NCBI RefSeq assembly: GCF_040802235.1
Contig: NC_133165.1
Location: 45,583,629 to 45,647,628 of the forward strand
From: Manis javanica
Lineage: Eukaryota > Chordata > Mammalia > Pholidota > Manidae
Direction of reading: 5' to 3'
DNA: 64,000 nt
Shown here: positions 35,035-45,535 of the stretch, one piece after another
Position numbering within the stretch: the stretch's first letter is position 1
How the letters are laid out: each line of letters opens with the position of its first letter
Notes under the pieces: model-generated
What the model saw: only the letters and a program-made list of their open reading frames with translations
Databases searched by the model: none
What the model was told of the DNA's origin: nothing
Program-made: the position numbers and the translations under genes

Positions 35035-37606
35035 TTCCAGCCTTTTGGTCATAATGGGTGACAACTCGATCTGGTTACTTCTGGCTGACAAGGGGCATCA
35101 TGGGGGTTTGAGGCTTATATTAGGCCGAAGGAGGGGGTTCAGTGGGAAGAGGTGCATAGCAGTGAAGTAACATCTGGTTGGTGGCAACCCGGGTCATCTG
35201 GGTTAGCCACGATTGGAGGAACCTGAGGACACAAGAGCAACTAAGAGTAAAGTACAAACTGCTATTAAGGAGCCCAGTAGGGGCATTAGCCAGGCCATTA
35301 TGGGGGACTGGAATTTTGGATCGAGTTTACATTTCAATGACTAGTATTAGTATTTAGTATAGATAAGACTGCATTATTGAAACAATACTTTTCTCTATAA
35401 TCACCCTCATTTTTATTAGAAGTAGCCAGATTAAGAAAATAATTACAGTTGGCTTGATTATTTGCATAAGTGCAGCAAGAAGAGCAATGGATTACATAGG
35501 CTCCTTTAAATATGCTTTGCTGGAACTTTTATAAGGAATTTCAGATTGGACTTTTAAAGGCTTTTTGAGGCCAGAAAGCTAAGCCAGACTTGCCATCAGG
35601 TTGTGCCTGCAGTACCTGTACATTTGGGTGAATTCCTCTCTTCTCAAGGAGCCTCAAGGGAGAGAGGTCCCTGAGACATCTTGAGGTTCCTGCACCTGCC
35701 AGGAAGTGACCTTCCTTACTCACCAGTTAAGGTGGCTGAGGACCCAGGAAGCAAGGTACCAGGCCAGTTCTTCCAAGGGGCTTTGTTGGCTTTATAAAGT
35801 CAATCTTAGTTCCTTAAAGCTGTCTGTTCATATCTGAGTTTACACACGTGTCTCTCAGGTATGACGTTCCAGTCAAAGCCTTGTTAATATAACCAGTGTT
35901 TTTAATTGGTGTTCTTACAAGGAAAGCAGATTCTTATTGAACTTGTGCAAATAAACATACTGCCATGAAATATAAAAATAGTCACTGAAAGTATTTAAAT
36001 TCTGGAGGATCAGGTAGAGAGAAAGATAAAGTTTCAATTCTGCTTATAAAGGCAGTTATTTACTAAACTGCTGTCAGCTTAAGAGAAAAAGCTTAAAACA
36101 CTTTATCAACAACATTTGAAACAAAAAGCCACCAAATCGTCTTCCTTAGTTTACTTAATCCTATGTAATTAATACCTGTTCTGCTGAAATCTAGTTTTTT
36201 ACTAGTTTAGGAGTAATAAACCAGTGAGTATAGATGACAAAAGACTTAGAAATGACAATGGTTAAAGATCTGATGAGAGCTTACTGTAAGACAATTGACA
36301 TAAGGAACTTTGAATATTTCTGTAACACAAGACATTCAGTAACAAAGTTTAGCATCATTCCCTTTGACAGTGCCTTCCAGGTAATTAAGCAGGTAAATAT
36401 ATATCAGATAAATAAGCCAAATTAGCCAAATACTTTCTCCAATGTGGAGAAAAAATTCCTCTGACATGTTCCAGGGGCCTTCTGGAAAATACCAGAGTGA
36501 ACTAGAGGTAAAAGTACCTTTTTGAATTTGATTTTTGGGAAGTTGTCCGAAGAAAGTTTCTCGGGCACTTGCTTAAATAGGATTATAGATTGCTATGAAG
36601 CAATACTTATCTATTTTAACTAGAATGACAATAAAAGACTTTAAAGGCAAATACAGAAGGTTACAGTTGTTAGCAAAGCTTAGCTTTAGTCTTTTTAATA
36701 TTATGATATCATTTTCTTAAATACTCTGACAACTCACTGAGACTTTAAGCATGAAAAACTGCTTTGATAAAACAATTAGAGAACTCTTTGCAATGTTTCA
36801 ATATTAAGAGCAGACTAACAGTTAAGAAATCTTTGTCTTTTTAACTGAAAACAAAATTCTAATTTTGCTGTGTACTTGATACTGAGACTCATTTGCTTTG
36901 ATTTTATATAGCATGATTATATTAAATTCTTCTACAAACTTTCTACAACCTTCTCTTTCATTTAGATTTCTCCCTCTAAATAAACAACTGTACTTTAGAA
37001 CAATTACTTTCTTTTATCAAAAGACACATTCTTTAGCATGCAGAAATGTTTTCCTTATTACTTTAAGTAGTTTTAATTAGAACTTAAAACCATTAGGTAC
37101 CTTAATTTTTAGTGAACACTGAGAAGTAGGCTATTATAAACTGTTACACTAGCATTCTTTGGATTGACAAATTTATGAACATTTTATAATTTCTGTTAAC
37201 CAAGAGCTTTACAACACAATCTCTCACTAAGCACAAAGTGTATCTTCTTAACTTAGCAAAACTTTAAGGTTTTAGGTTACCACAAAGATTCTCAGGCTGT
37301 AAGTAGGTATGCACACTGTAACACACAATTATTAAGGTGTTCACTTGCCACACTTATTTAGTTCACTCATTCCTAACAACTATGCTAGATTACTTAGAAG
37401 ACCTTTACTGAATATTAGACAAAGCCAAGCCTTTAAGCATTTTATTCTTAAAAGGTTTAGCAGATAACATCAACTTAAATAACCTTAGGTAAACTTAGGC
37501 AGCTGATAACTACAAGGACATGCCCACCTCAGCCAAACCCAAATTAGCATTAATGCTTAACATTGTTTTATCAAATTTTCTGTAAGTTTTAGAATGCCCA
37601 ATTTTC
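35035..37606 (-). other. Internal region of provirus 2: env tail, then AT-rich stretch
   Basis: Bases ~35100-35330 read on the - strand as a hydrophobic anchor with a short tail, like the end of env TM. From ~35330 to 37606 the DNA is strongly AT-rich with no readable retroviral domain and no host gene. It is either decayed env/pol or unrelated sequence. Confidence 0.45.
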
Positions 37607-37622
37607 ACAAGCGCTTGTTTTT
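37607..37622. repeat. Target-site duplication, left copy (ACAAGCGCTTGTTTTT)
   Basis: Matches ACAAGTGCTTGTTTTT at 45520-45535 with one mismatch. It flanks the 7.9 kb chimeric L1. Confidence 0.85.
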
Positions 37623-37636
37623 TTTTTTTTTTTTTT

Positions 37637-39146
37637 GAGAGGGCACCTCTCATATTTATTGATCAAATTGTTGTTTACAACAATAAAATTCTGTATAGGG
37701 GACTCAATGCACAATCATTAATCAACTCCAAGTCTAATTCTCAACAGTCTCCAATCTTCTGAAGCATAACGAACAAGTTCTTACATGGTGAACAACTTCT
37801 TACATAGTGAATAAGTTCTTACATGGCGAACAGTGCAAGGGCAGTCATATCACAGAAACTCAGTTTTTATCACGCATCGTGAACTATAAACAATCAAGTC
37901 AGATATGATTATTCATTTGATTTTTATACTTGATTTATGTGTGAATCCCACATTTCTCCCTTATTTTTTTTTAAATAAAATGCTGAAGTGGTAGGTAGAT
38001 GCAAGATAAAGATAGAAAGCATAAGTTAGTGCTTTAAGAAGGCAAGTGTAGATGATCAGGTCTGTGCCTATAGACAGTATTAATCCAAGCTAGACAAGAG
38101 CAACAAAACATCCATGAATGCAGAAGATTTCTCTCAAAACAGGGGGCTGAGGTTCTAAGCCTCACCTCTGTTGACCCCCAATTTCTCACCTAATGGCCCC
38201 CCTGTGACTGTGTCTGTCTTAGGTTGTTCCTCCCTTGAGGAATCTTACCCATCTCTGGCTGACCAGCCATCTTCCGGGGCCATAAAGGGAAATGTAAATT
38301 TAGTAAGTGAGAGAGAAGCAATATTCTTTGAAAAGGTTAGCTTTTTACTTTGCAGATTTATGCCCTGTGGCTTCTATGCCCAGCGCTTGTCTTGAGGTAT
38401 CTTTACCACTTGGAAGAATTATGATACTCAGTAATTTTAAATATAAGGCATGAATTCTACTAAAGGGCTGTAATTAGGAAGGAAGAAGAAAAGCTATAGA
38501 AGTAGCAGACAGAAGAAAACATGAGAAGATTGACTATTTCTTTGACATAACTTCTTGTAGAGTAATATAAGCATGTATAGGTTTTAACAAACTACTAATT
38601 AGATTGCACACACACATTAACAGAATAGGAATACAGACACATAACAAAAGCAGACCTACAATTACCGGCCATATCCAGTGAAACCAAGAAAACCAATTAG
38701 GTAACCCAGGCATTTGTGAAAACTTGTCAATAATCTTATGGATATTGTCTAACTGATTTTGAATACTTTGAGAAAAATCAGACAAATTAAAACACATTCC
38801 TGGACACTGTTCACATTCCATATGTTCTTTTAACAATAGATAGTCTATAGTCGCACGATTTTGAAGCACTTCTCCTAATTCTTGGTTGAGTTCCAACAAT
38901 ATAAAACTAGTCAAATTTGTTGTTTTACTGTATGCACAGGCCAGCTTACATATCTCCTGCATTCCAATGGCAAGTCCAGGAACTGGCGGGATGAATGCAG
39001 CTACAACTGCAACAGCACCAGGATCTTTGTTGAAGTTTTTTGATGGTCATCTTCTGGAATGACTCTTCCAGATGATGTAGTTGTTGGAAGTTCTTCATAT
39101 CATATATTAATTCGCTTTCTGGGTAGCCAAATTAGGCTTTGATCCT
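37637..39146 (-). other. Retroviral 3' tail exon of the chimeric L1
   Basis: The ~1.5 kb shared with 6772-8309 starts immediately after an AG acceptor (intron end at 39147-39148 on the + strand) and ends at the poly(A) tail. It holds the TM frame, a region with three ~19-bp direct repeats (~37776-37838) and the poly(A) site. Similarity to the spliced copy is about 92% by eye in the TM part. Confidence 0.85.
38534..38962 (-). pseudogene. Env TM frame in the full-length chimeric L1
   Basis: 142 codons from the first Met; the open frame extends ~25 codons upstream through a fusion-peptide-like stretch to an in-frame TGA. It contains a heptad region, a Cys motif in which one of the paired cysteines of CX6CC is missing (3-bp deletion relative to 7748-8122), a Trp-rich membrane-proximal segment, an anchor helix and a cytoplasmic tail. 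No SU or signal peptide precedes it. The same upstream stop occurs in both copies, so loss of SU is ancestral to this tail. Coding capacity today is unproven. Confidence 0.8.
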
Positions 39147-39739
39147 CTGTATAAACACAAACAAACCCTTTGCCCACACTTTGACATGACCTTTATACCA
39201 TTGTGAAGAACCTATTGGAGACCACCACACAGGAACTGCTTTTTTTTTTAGAGAAAGAAATATTATCAGAAAAATACACTTCCATAACTGATCATCTGAC
39301 ACCCTTTAAAAGATCCAAATTAAGGATATGTAAAGCATGCATTAATTGTTAATGCATTTTTGCAGTTAATTTTATCTTATCAGGGAGTAATCCCCTTTTC
39401 TGTTATCATTAATCTACAATTACATGAAGAACATTATGTTTACTAGGCTCTCCCCTACACCAAGTCCCCCCATCAACCCCATTATAGTCACTGTCCATCA
39501 GCATAGTAAGATGTAGAATCACTACTTGTGTTCTCTGTGTTGCACAGCCCTCCCCTTTCCCACACCCCACACATTGTACATGCTAATCATAATATCCCCT
39601 TTCTTCTTCCTCGCACTTATCCCTCCCTACCCTCCCATTCTCCCCAGCCTCTTTCCCCTTGGTAACTGTTAGTCCATTCTTGGGTTCTGTGATTATACTG
39701 CTCTTTTGTTCCTTCAGTTTTTCCTTTGTTCTTATACTC

Positions 39740-42700
39740 CACAGATGAGTGAAATCATTTTGTATTTGTCTTTCTCTGCTTGGCTTACTTCACTGAGCAT
39801 AATACCCTCTAGCTCCATCCATGTTGTTGCAAATGGTAGGATTTGTTTTCTTCTTATGGCTGAATAATATTCCATTGTGTATATGTACCACATCTTCTTT
39901 ATCCATTCATCTACTGATGGACACAGGTTGCTTCTATTTCTTGGCTATTGTAAATAGTGCTGCAATAAACATAGGGGTGCATCTGTCTTTTTCAAACTGG
40001 AGTGCTGCATTCTTAGGGTAAACTCCTAGAAGTGGAATTCCTGGGTCAAATGGTAAGTCTATTTTGAGCATTCTGAGGAACCTCCATACTGCTTTCCACA
40101 ATGGTTGAACTAATTTAGATTCCCACCAGCAGTGTAGGAGGGTTCCCCTTTCTCCACAACCTTGCCAACATTTGTTGTTGTTTGTCTTTTGGATGGTAGC
40201 CAGCCTTACTGGTGTGACATGATACCTCATTGTGGTTTTAATTTGCATTTCTCTGATAACTAGCGATGTGGAGCATCTTTTCATGTGTCTGTTGGCCATC
40301 TGAATTTCTTCTTTGGAGAACTGTCTGTTCAGCTCCTCTGCCCATTTTTTAGTTGGATTATTTGCTTTTGTTTGTTGAGGTGCATGAGCTCTTTATATAT
40401 TTTGGATGTCAACCCTTTATCGGATCTGTCATTTACAAATATATTCTCCCATACTGTAAGGTACCTTTTTGTTCTATTGATGGTGTCCTTTGCTGTACAG
40501 AAGCTTTTCAGCTTGATATAGTCCCACTTGTTCATTTTTGCTTTTGTTTTCCTTGCCCAGGGAGATATGTTCGTGAAGAAGTCACTAATGTTTATGTCCA
40601 AGAGATTTCTGCCTATGTTTTTTCAAAGAGTTTTATGGTTTCATGACTTACATTCAGGTATTTGATCAATTTCAAATTTACTTTTGTGTATGGGGTTAGA
40701 CAGTGATCCAGTTTCATTCTCTTACATGTAGCTGTCCAGTTTTGCTAGCACCATCTGTTGAAGAGACTGTCATTTCCCCATTGTATGTCCATGGTTCCTT
40801 TATCGTATATTAATTGACCATATATGTTTGGGTTAATGTCTGGAGTCTCTAATCTGTTCCACTGGTCTGTGGCTCTGTTTTTGTGCCAGTACCAAATTGT
40901 CTTGATTACTGTGGCTGTGTAGTAGAGCTTGAAGTTGGGGAGCGAGATCCCTCCAACTTTATTCTTCCTTCTCAGGATTGCTTCGGCTATTCAGGGTCTT
41001 TGGTGTTTCCATATGAATTTTTGAACTATTTGTTCCAGTTCATTGAAGAATGTTGGTAATTTCATAGGGATTGCATCAAATCTGTATATTGCTTTGGGCA
41101 GGATGGCCATTTTGACTATATTAATTCTTCCTAGCCAAGAGCATGGGATGAGTTTCCATTTGTTAGTGTCTTCTTTAATTTCTCTTAAGAGTGTCTTATA
41201 GTTTTCAGGGTATAGGTCTTTCACTTCTTTGGTTAGGTTTACTCCTAGGTATTTTATTCTTTTTGATGCTATTGTGAATGGAATTGTTTTCCTGATTTCT
41301 CTTTCTATTAGTTCATTGTTAGTGTATAGGAAAGCCACAGATTTCTGTGTGTTAATTTTGTATCCTGCAACTTTGCTGTATTCCAATATCAGTTCTAGTA
41401 GTTTTGGAGTGGAGTCTTTAGATTTTTTTATGTACAATATCATGTCATCTGCAAATAGTGACAGTTTGACTTCTTCTTTACCAATCTGGATTCCTTGTAT
41501 TTCTTTGTTTTGTCTAATTGCCGTGGCTAGGATCTCCAGTACTATGTTGAATAACAGTGGGGAGAGTGGGCATCCCTGTCTTGTTCCCAATCTCAGAGGA
41601 AAAGCTTTCAGCTTCTTGCTGTTCAGTATGATATTAGCTGTGGGTTTATCATATATGGCCTTTATTATGTTGAAGTACTTGCCCTCTATGCCCATTTTGT
41701 TGAGAGTTTTTATCGTGAATGGATGTTGAATTTTGTCAAATGCTTTTTCAGCACCTATGGAGATGATCATGTCCATTTTGTCCTTCTTTTTGTTGATGTG
41801 GTGGATGATGTTGATGGATTTTCGAATGTTGTACCATCGTTGCATCCCTAGGATGAATCCCACTTGGTCATGGTGTATGATCCTTTTGATGTATTTTTTA
41901 ATTCGTTTTGCAAATATTTTGTTGAGTATTTTTGCATCTACGTTCATCAGGGATATTGGTCTGTAATTTTCTTTTTTGGTGGGGTCTTTGCCTGGTTTTC
42001 ATATTAGGGTGATGTTGGCTTCATAGGATGAGTTTGGGAGTATTCCCTCCTCTTCTATTTTTTGGAAAACTTTAAAGAGAATGGGTATTATGTTTTCTCT
42101 GTATGTCTGATAAAATTCTGAGGTAACTCCATCTGGCCTGGGGGTTTTGTTCTTGGGTAGTTTTTTGATTACCACTTCAATTTCTTTGCCTGTTAATTGG
42201 TTTGTTTAACTTTTGTGTTTCTTCCTTGGTCAGTCTTGGAAGGTTGTATTTTTTAGGAAGTTGTCCATTTCTTCTAGGTTTTCCAGCTTGTTAGCATATA
42301 GGTTTTCATAGTATTCTCTAATAATTCTTTGTATTTCTGTGGAGTCTGTCATTATTTTTCCATTCTCATTTCTGATTCTATTGATGTGTGTTGATTCTCT
42401 TTTTCTCTTAATAAGTTTGGCTAGAGTCTTATCTATTTTGTTCATTTTCTCAATAAGCCAGCTCTTGGTTTCACTGATTTTTTTCTATTGTTTTATTCTT
42501 CTCAATTTTGTTTATTTCTTCTCTGATCTTTATTATGTCCCTCCTTCTGCTGACTTGAGGCCTCATTTGTTCTTCTTTTTCCAGTTTCGATAATTCTGAT
42601 GTTAGACTATTCATTTGGGATTGTTCTTCCTTCTTTAAGTATGCCTGGATTGCTATATACTTTCCTCTTAAGACTACTTTCTCTGCATCCCACAGAAGTT

Positions 42701-43567
42701 GGGGCTTTGTGTTGTTGTCATTTGTCTCCATATATTGCTTGATCTCTATTTTAATTTGGTCATTGATCCATTGATTATTTAGGAGCATGTTGTTAAGCCT
42801 CCATGTGTTTGTGAGCCTTTTTGTTTTCATTGTACAATTTATTTCTACTTTTATACCTTTGTGGTCTGAAAAGTTGGTTGGTAGGATTTCAATCTTTTTG
42901 AATTTACTGAGGCTCTTTTTGTGGCCTAGTATGTGGTCTATTCTGGAGAATGTTCCATGTGCACTTGAGAAGAATGCATATCCTGTTGCTTTCGGATGTA
43001 GAGTTCTATAGATGTCTATTAGGTCCATCTGTTCTAGTGTGTTGTACAGTGCCTCCGTGTCCTTACTTATTTTCTGTCTGGTTGATCTGTCCTTTGGAGT
43101 GAGTGGTGTGTTAAAGTCTCCCAAAATGAATGCATTGCATTCTATTTCCCTGTTTAATTCTGGTAGTGTTTCACATATGCTGGTGCTCCTGTGTTGGGTG
43201 CATATATATTTATAATGGTTATATCCTCTTGGACTGAGCCCTTTATCATTATGTAATGTCCTTCTTTGTCTCTTGTTACTTTCTTTGTTTTGAAGTCTAT
43301 TTTGTCTGATACTAGTACTTCAACCCCTGCTTTCTTCTCTCTGTTGTTTGCATGAAATATCTTTTTCTATCCCTTGACTTTTAATCTATGCATGTCTTTG
43401 GGTTTGAGGTGAGTTTCTTGTAAGCAGCATATAGATGGGTCTTGCTTTGTTATCCGTTCTATTACTGTGTGTCTTTTGATTGGTGCATTCAGTCCATTTA
43501 CATTTAGGGTGACTATTGAAAGATATGTACTTATTGCCATTGCAGTCTTTAGATTTGTGGTTACCAA
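39740..43567 (-). pseudogene. L1 ORF2 of the chimeric element, broken
   Basis: Open pieces are 43567-43367 (endonuclease start with LNVNGLNAP), 43124-42471, 42445-42230, 41947-40991 (318 codons of reverse transcriptase with FADDM), 40601-40329 and 40299-39934 (C-terminal domain). Stops and small indels separate them. The 40090-41077 part is almost identical to 12969-13956, including the lesions. Confidence 0.88.
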
Positions 43568-43930
43568 AGGTTCAAGGGTAGCTTCTTTAGTATCTTACTG
43601 TCTAACTTAGCTCGCCTATTGAGCTGTTATAAACACTGTCTGGTGATTCTTTACTTCTCTCCCTTCTTATTCCTCCTCCTCCATTCTTTATATGTTGGGT
43701 GTTTTATTCTGTGCTCTTTTGTGCTTCCTTTTACTGCTTTTGTGGGTAGTTTATTTTATTTTTTGCCTTTAGTTGTATTTTGTTGGTCTGCTTTCTTTGC
43801 TCTGATTTTATTTTCTCTGGTGACATCTGTTTTGTCTTAGGAGTGCTCCCGTCTAGAACAGTCCATCTAAAATACCCTGTAGAGGTGGTTTGTGGGAGGC
43901 AAATTCCCTCAACTTTTGCTTGTCTGGGAA

Positions 43931-44743
43931 TTATTTAATACCTCCTTTATATTTAAATGATAATTGTGCTTGACACAGTATTGTTGGTTTAAGGCCCTTC
44001 TGTTTCATTGCATTAAATATACCATTCCTTTCTCTTCTGGCCTGTAAGGTTTCTGTTGAGAAGTCTGATGATAGCCTGATGGGTTTTCCTTTGTAGGTGA
44101 CCTTTTTCCTCTCTCTAGCTGCCTTTAAAACTCTGTCCTTGTCCTTGGTCTTTGCCATTTTAATTATTATGTGTCTTGGTGTTGTCCTCCTTGGGTCTCT
44201 TCTGTTGGGAGTTCTGTGTGCTTCCGTGGTCTGATCAATTATTTCCTCCCCCAGTTTGGGGACGTTTTCAGCAATTATTTCTTCAAAGACACTTTCTATC
44301 CCTTTTTCTCTCTCTTCTTCTTCTGGTACCCCTATAATGCGGATATTGTTCCTTTCGGATTGGTCACACAGTTCTCTTAATATTGTTTCATTCCTGGAGG
44401 TCCTTTTATCTCTCTCTGCATCAGCTTCTATGCATTCCTGTTCTCTGTCTTCTATTCCATCAATAGCCTCTTGCATCTTATCCATTCTGCTTATAAATCC
44501 TTCCATAGATTGTTTCATTTCTGTAATCTCCCTCTGGACGTCATCCCTTAGCTCTTGTATATTTCTCTGCAGCTCTGTCAACATGGTTATGAGCTTTATT
44601 TTGAATTCTTTTTCAGGAGGACTGGTTCCGTCTATCTCCTTTTCAGGGGTTGCCTCTGTGATTTTGGTCTGCCTCAAATTCTGCCTTTTCATGGCAATAG
44701 ATATGGTTTGCAGTGCTGGCGCAAGTGACGGCTGGGAGAACAT
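43931..44743 (-). CDS. L1 ORF1 protein of the chimeric element (nearly complete)
   Basis: The open frame of 270 codons begins at Met 44743. It has an N-terminal basic region, a coiled coil (residues ~45-110), an RRM with the NNIRIIGVPEEEE motif (~135-150) and a C-terminal domain with HIIIKMAK and YKGKPIRLS motifs. ORF1p binds L1 RNA as a trimer. The frame stops early after the KYKGG stretch, so the last ~30-40 residues expected from L1 ORF1 are missing. It is the best preserved L1 frame in the window. Confidence 0.75.
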   Translation of the reverse strand: MFSQPSLAPALQTISIAMKRQNLRQTKITEATPEKEIDGTSPPEKEFKIKLITMLTELQRNIQELRDDVQREITEMKQSMEGFISRMDKMQEAIDGIEDREQECIEADAERDKRTSRNETILRELCDQSERNNIRIIGVPEEEEREKGIESVFEEIIAENVPKLGEEIIDQTTEAHRTPNRRDPRRTTPRHIIIKMAKTKDKDRVLKAARERKKVTYKGKPIRLSSDFSTETLQARRERNGIFNAMKQKGLKPTILCQAQLSFKYKGGIK

Positions 44744-45512
44744 CCCTTCTGTTTGGTTTGTGGCCTTCCTCTCCTAGGAGAACAGCAGCCTCTAGCAGCT
44801 TGTGCTGGGCAGTTGCGCACAGAAAGGGCTTCTGATTCTTGCCCAGCCCCTGTGGAGTTTAGCTCCACAGTTGCTGTGGGCATGGCGTGCCTCAGGCTGC
44901 TACTCTGATATGGCAGAGCTGCATTGGAGGGGAAACGGCTGGGAGGCTGTTTATCTCTGTGAGGGGCCTCTGAGGTGCACTGCTGCACAGGGGGTTAGGG
45001 TGTCCAGAGTTCCCCGGGATTCCCAGCTGCTGGGCTATGTGTCCTGGAATGTTTCCATCCAGCTGTGAGGCCCCTGTCCCTTTAAGACTTTCAAAAAACA
45101 CTTGCTTTTCTTTGTCCCCGGGGTGCCAGCTGTGGGGACCTGCTCACAGGTCTCACTGTCCTGTTTCCCTAGTTTCCAGCACCCCTCACACGCACTGTGT
45201 CTGCACTCTGGTGCAGATGGCTAGGGCTGGCTATTTAGCAGTCCTGGGCCCCTTCTCCCTCCGTGCTCTGACTCCTTTCCTCCCACTAGGAGCTGAGGTG
45301 AGGGGCGCTCAGGTCCTGCCGGGCTGCAGCTTGTATCTTACCCCCTTCCTGAGGCACTGGGTTCTCGCAGGTGTGGATATAGTCTGGCTGATGTCCTGTG
45401 TCTTCTGGTCTCTGTTTTAGGAAGAGTTGTATTTGTTGTATTTTCAAAAATATATGTGGTTTTGGGAGGAGATTTCTGCTACTCTACTCACGCTGCCATC
45501 TTGGCTCTGCCA
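44744..45512 (-). promoter_or_regulatory. L1 5'UTR of the chimeric element
   Basis: A GC-richer segment between the L1 start motif and ORF1, expected to hold the internal L1 promoter. It also contains the splice donor at 45341. The opposite strand has an open frame at 45037-45420 with counterparts in other 5'UTR copies. Confidence 0.7.
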
Positions 45513-45519
45513 AAAACAA

Positions 45520-45535
45520 ACAAGTGCTTGTTTTT
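45520..45535. repeat. Target-site duplication, right copy, of the chimeric L1
   Basis: Matches 37607-37622 with one mismatch. A few A-rich bases (45513-45519) lie between it and the L1 start. Confidence 0.85.

Larger units (their letters stand above)
39147..45341 (-). promoter_or_regulatory. Predicted 6.2 kb intron of the chimeric L1 (GT donor 45341, AG acceptor 39147)
   Basis: On the - strand GGGG|GTAAGAT at 45342/45341 is a strong donor in the 5'UTR. TTTGTGTTTATACAG| ending at 39147 is an acceptor. The copy at 6761-8483 joins sequence exactly at these two points (8310/8309), which is direct evidence that this splice was used in a past transcript. The acceptor lies at the pol/env boundary, where retroviruses keep their env acceptor. 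Confidence 0.85.
37618..45512 (-). mobile_element. Full-length LINE-1 carrying a retroviral pol-end/env-TM/LTR 3' tail
   Basis: On the - strand the order is L1 start motif (45512), 5'UTR, ORF1 (44743-43931), ORF2 (43567 to ~39740), L1 3'UTR (to ~39407), then non-L1 sequence. That sequence contains an integrase-end-like stretch (~39250-39140), an env TM frame (38962-38534) and a retroviral terminus. The element ends with AATAAA (reverse of 37655-37660), a GAGAG/CTCTC palindrome and poly(A) (T at 37618-37636). One target duplication flanks the whole 7.9 kb, so it integrated as a single transcript. The same tail and the same poly(A) site occur in the independent copy at 6761-8483, so the tail is part of a mobile lineage and not a local accident. 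The element sits inside provirus 2. Confidence 0.92.

Noticed and set aside
39250-39400. Integrase-end-like segment as part of the L1 3'UTR
   Set aside because: The ordinary L1 at 12265-18283 ends before this sequence, so it belongs to the captured tail and not to L1.
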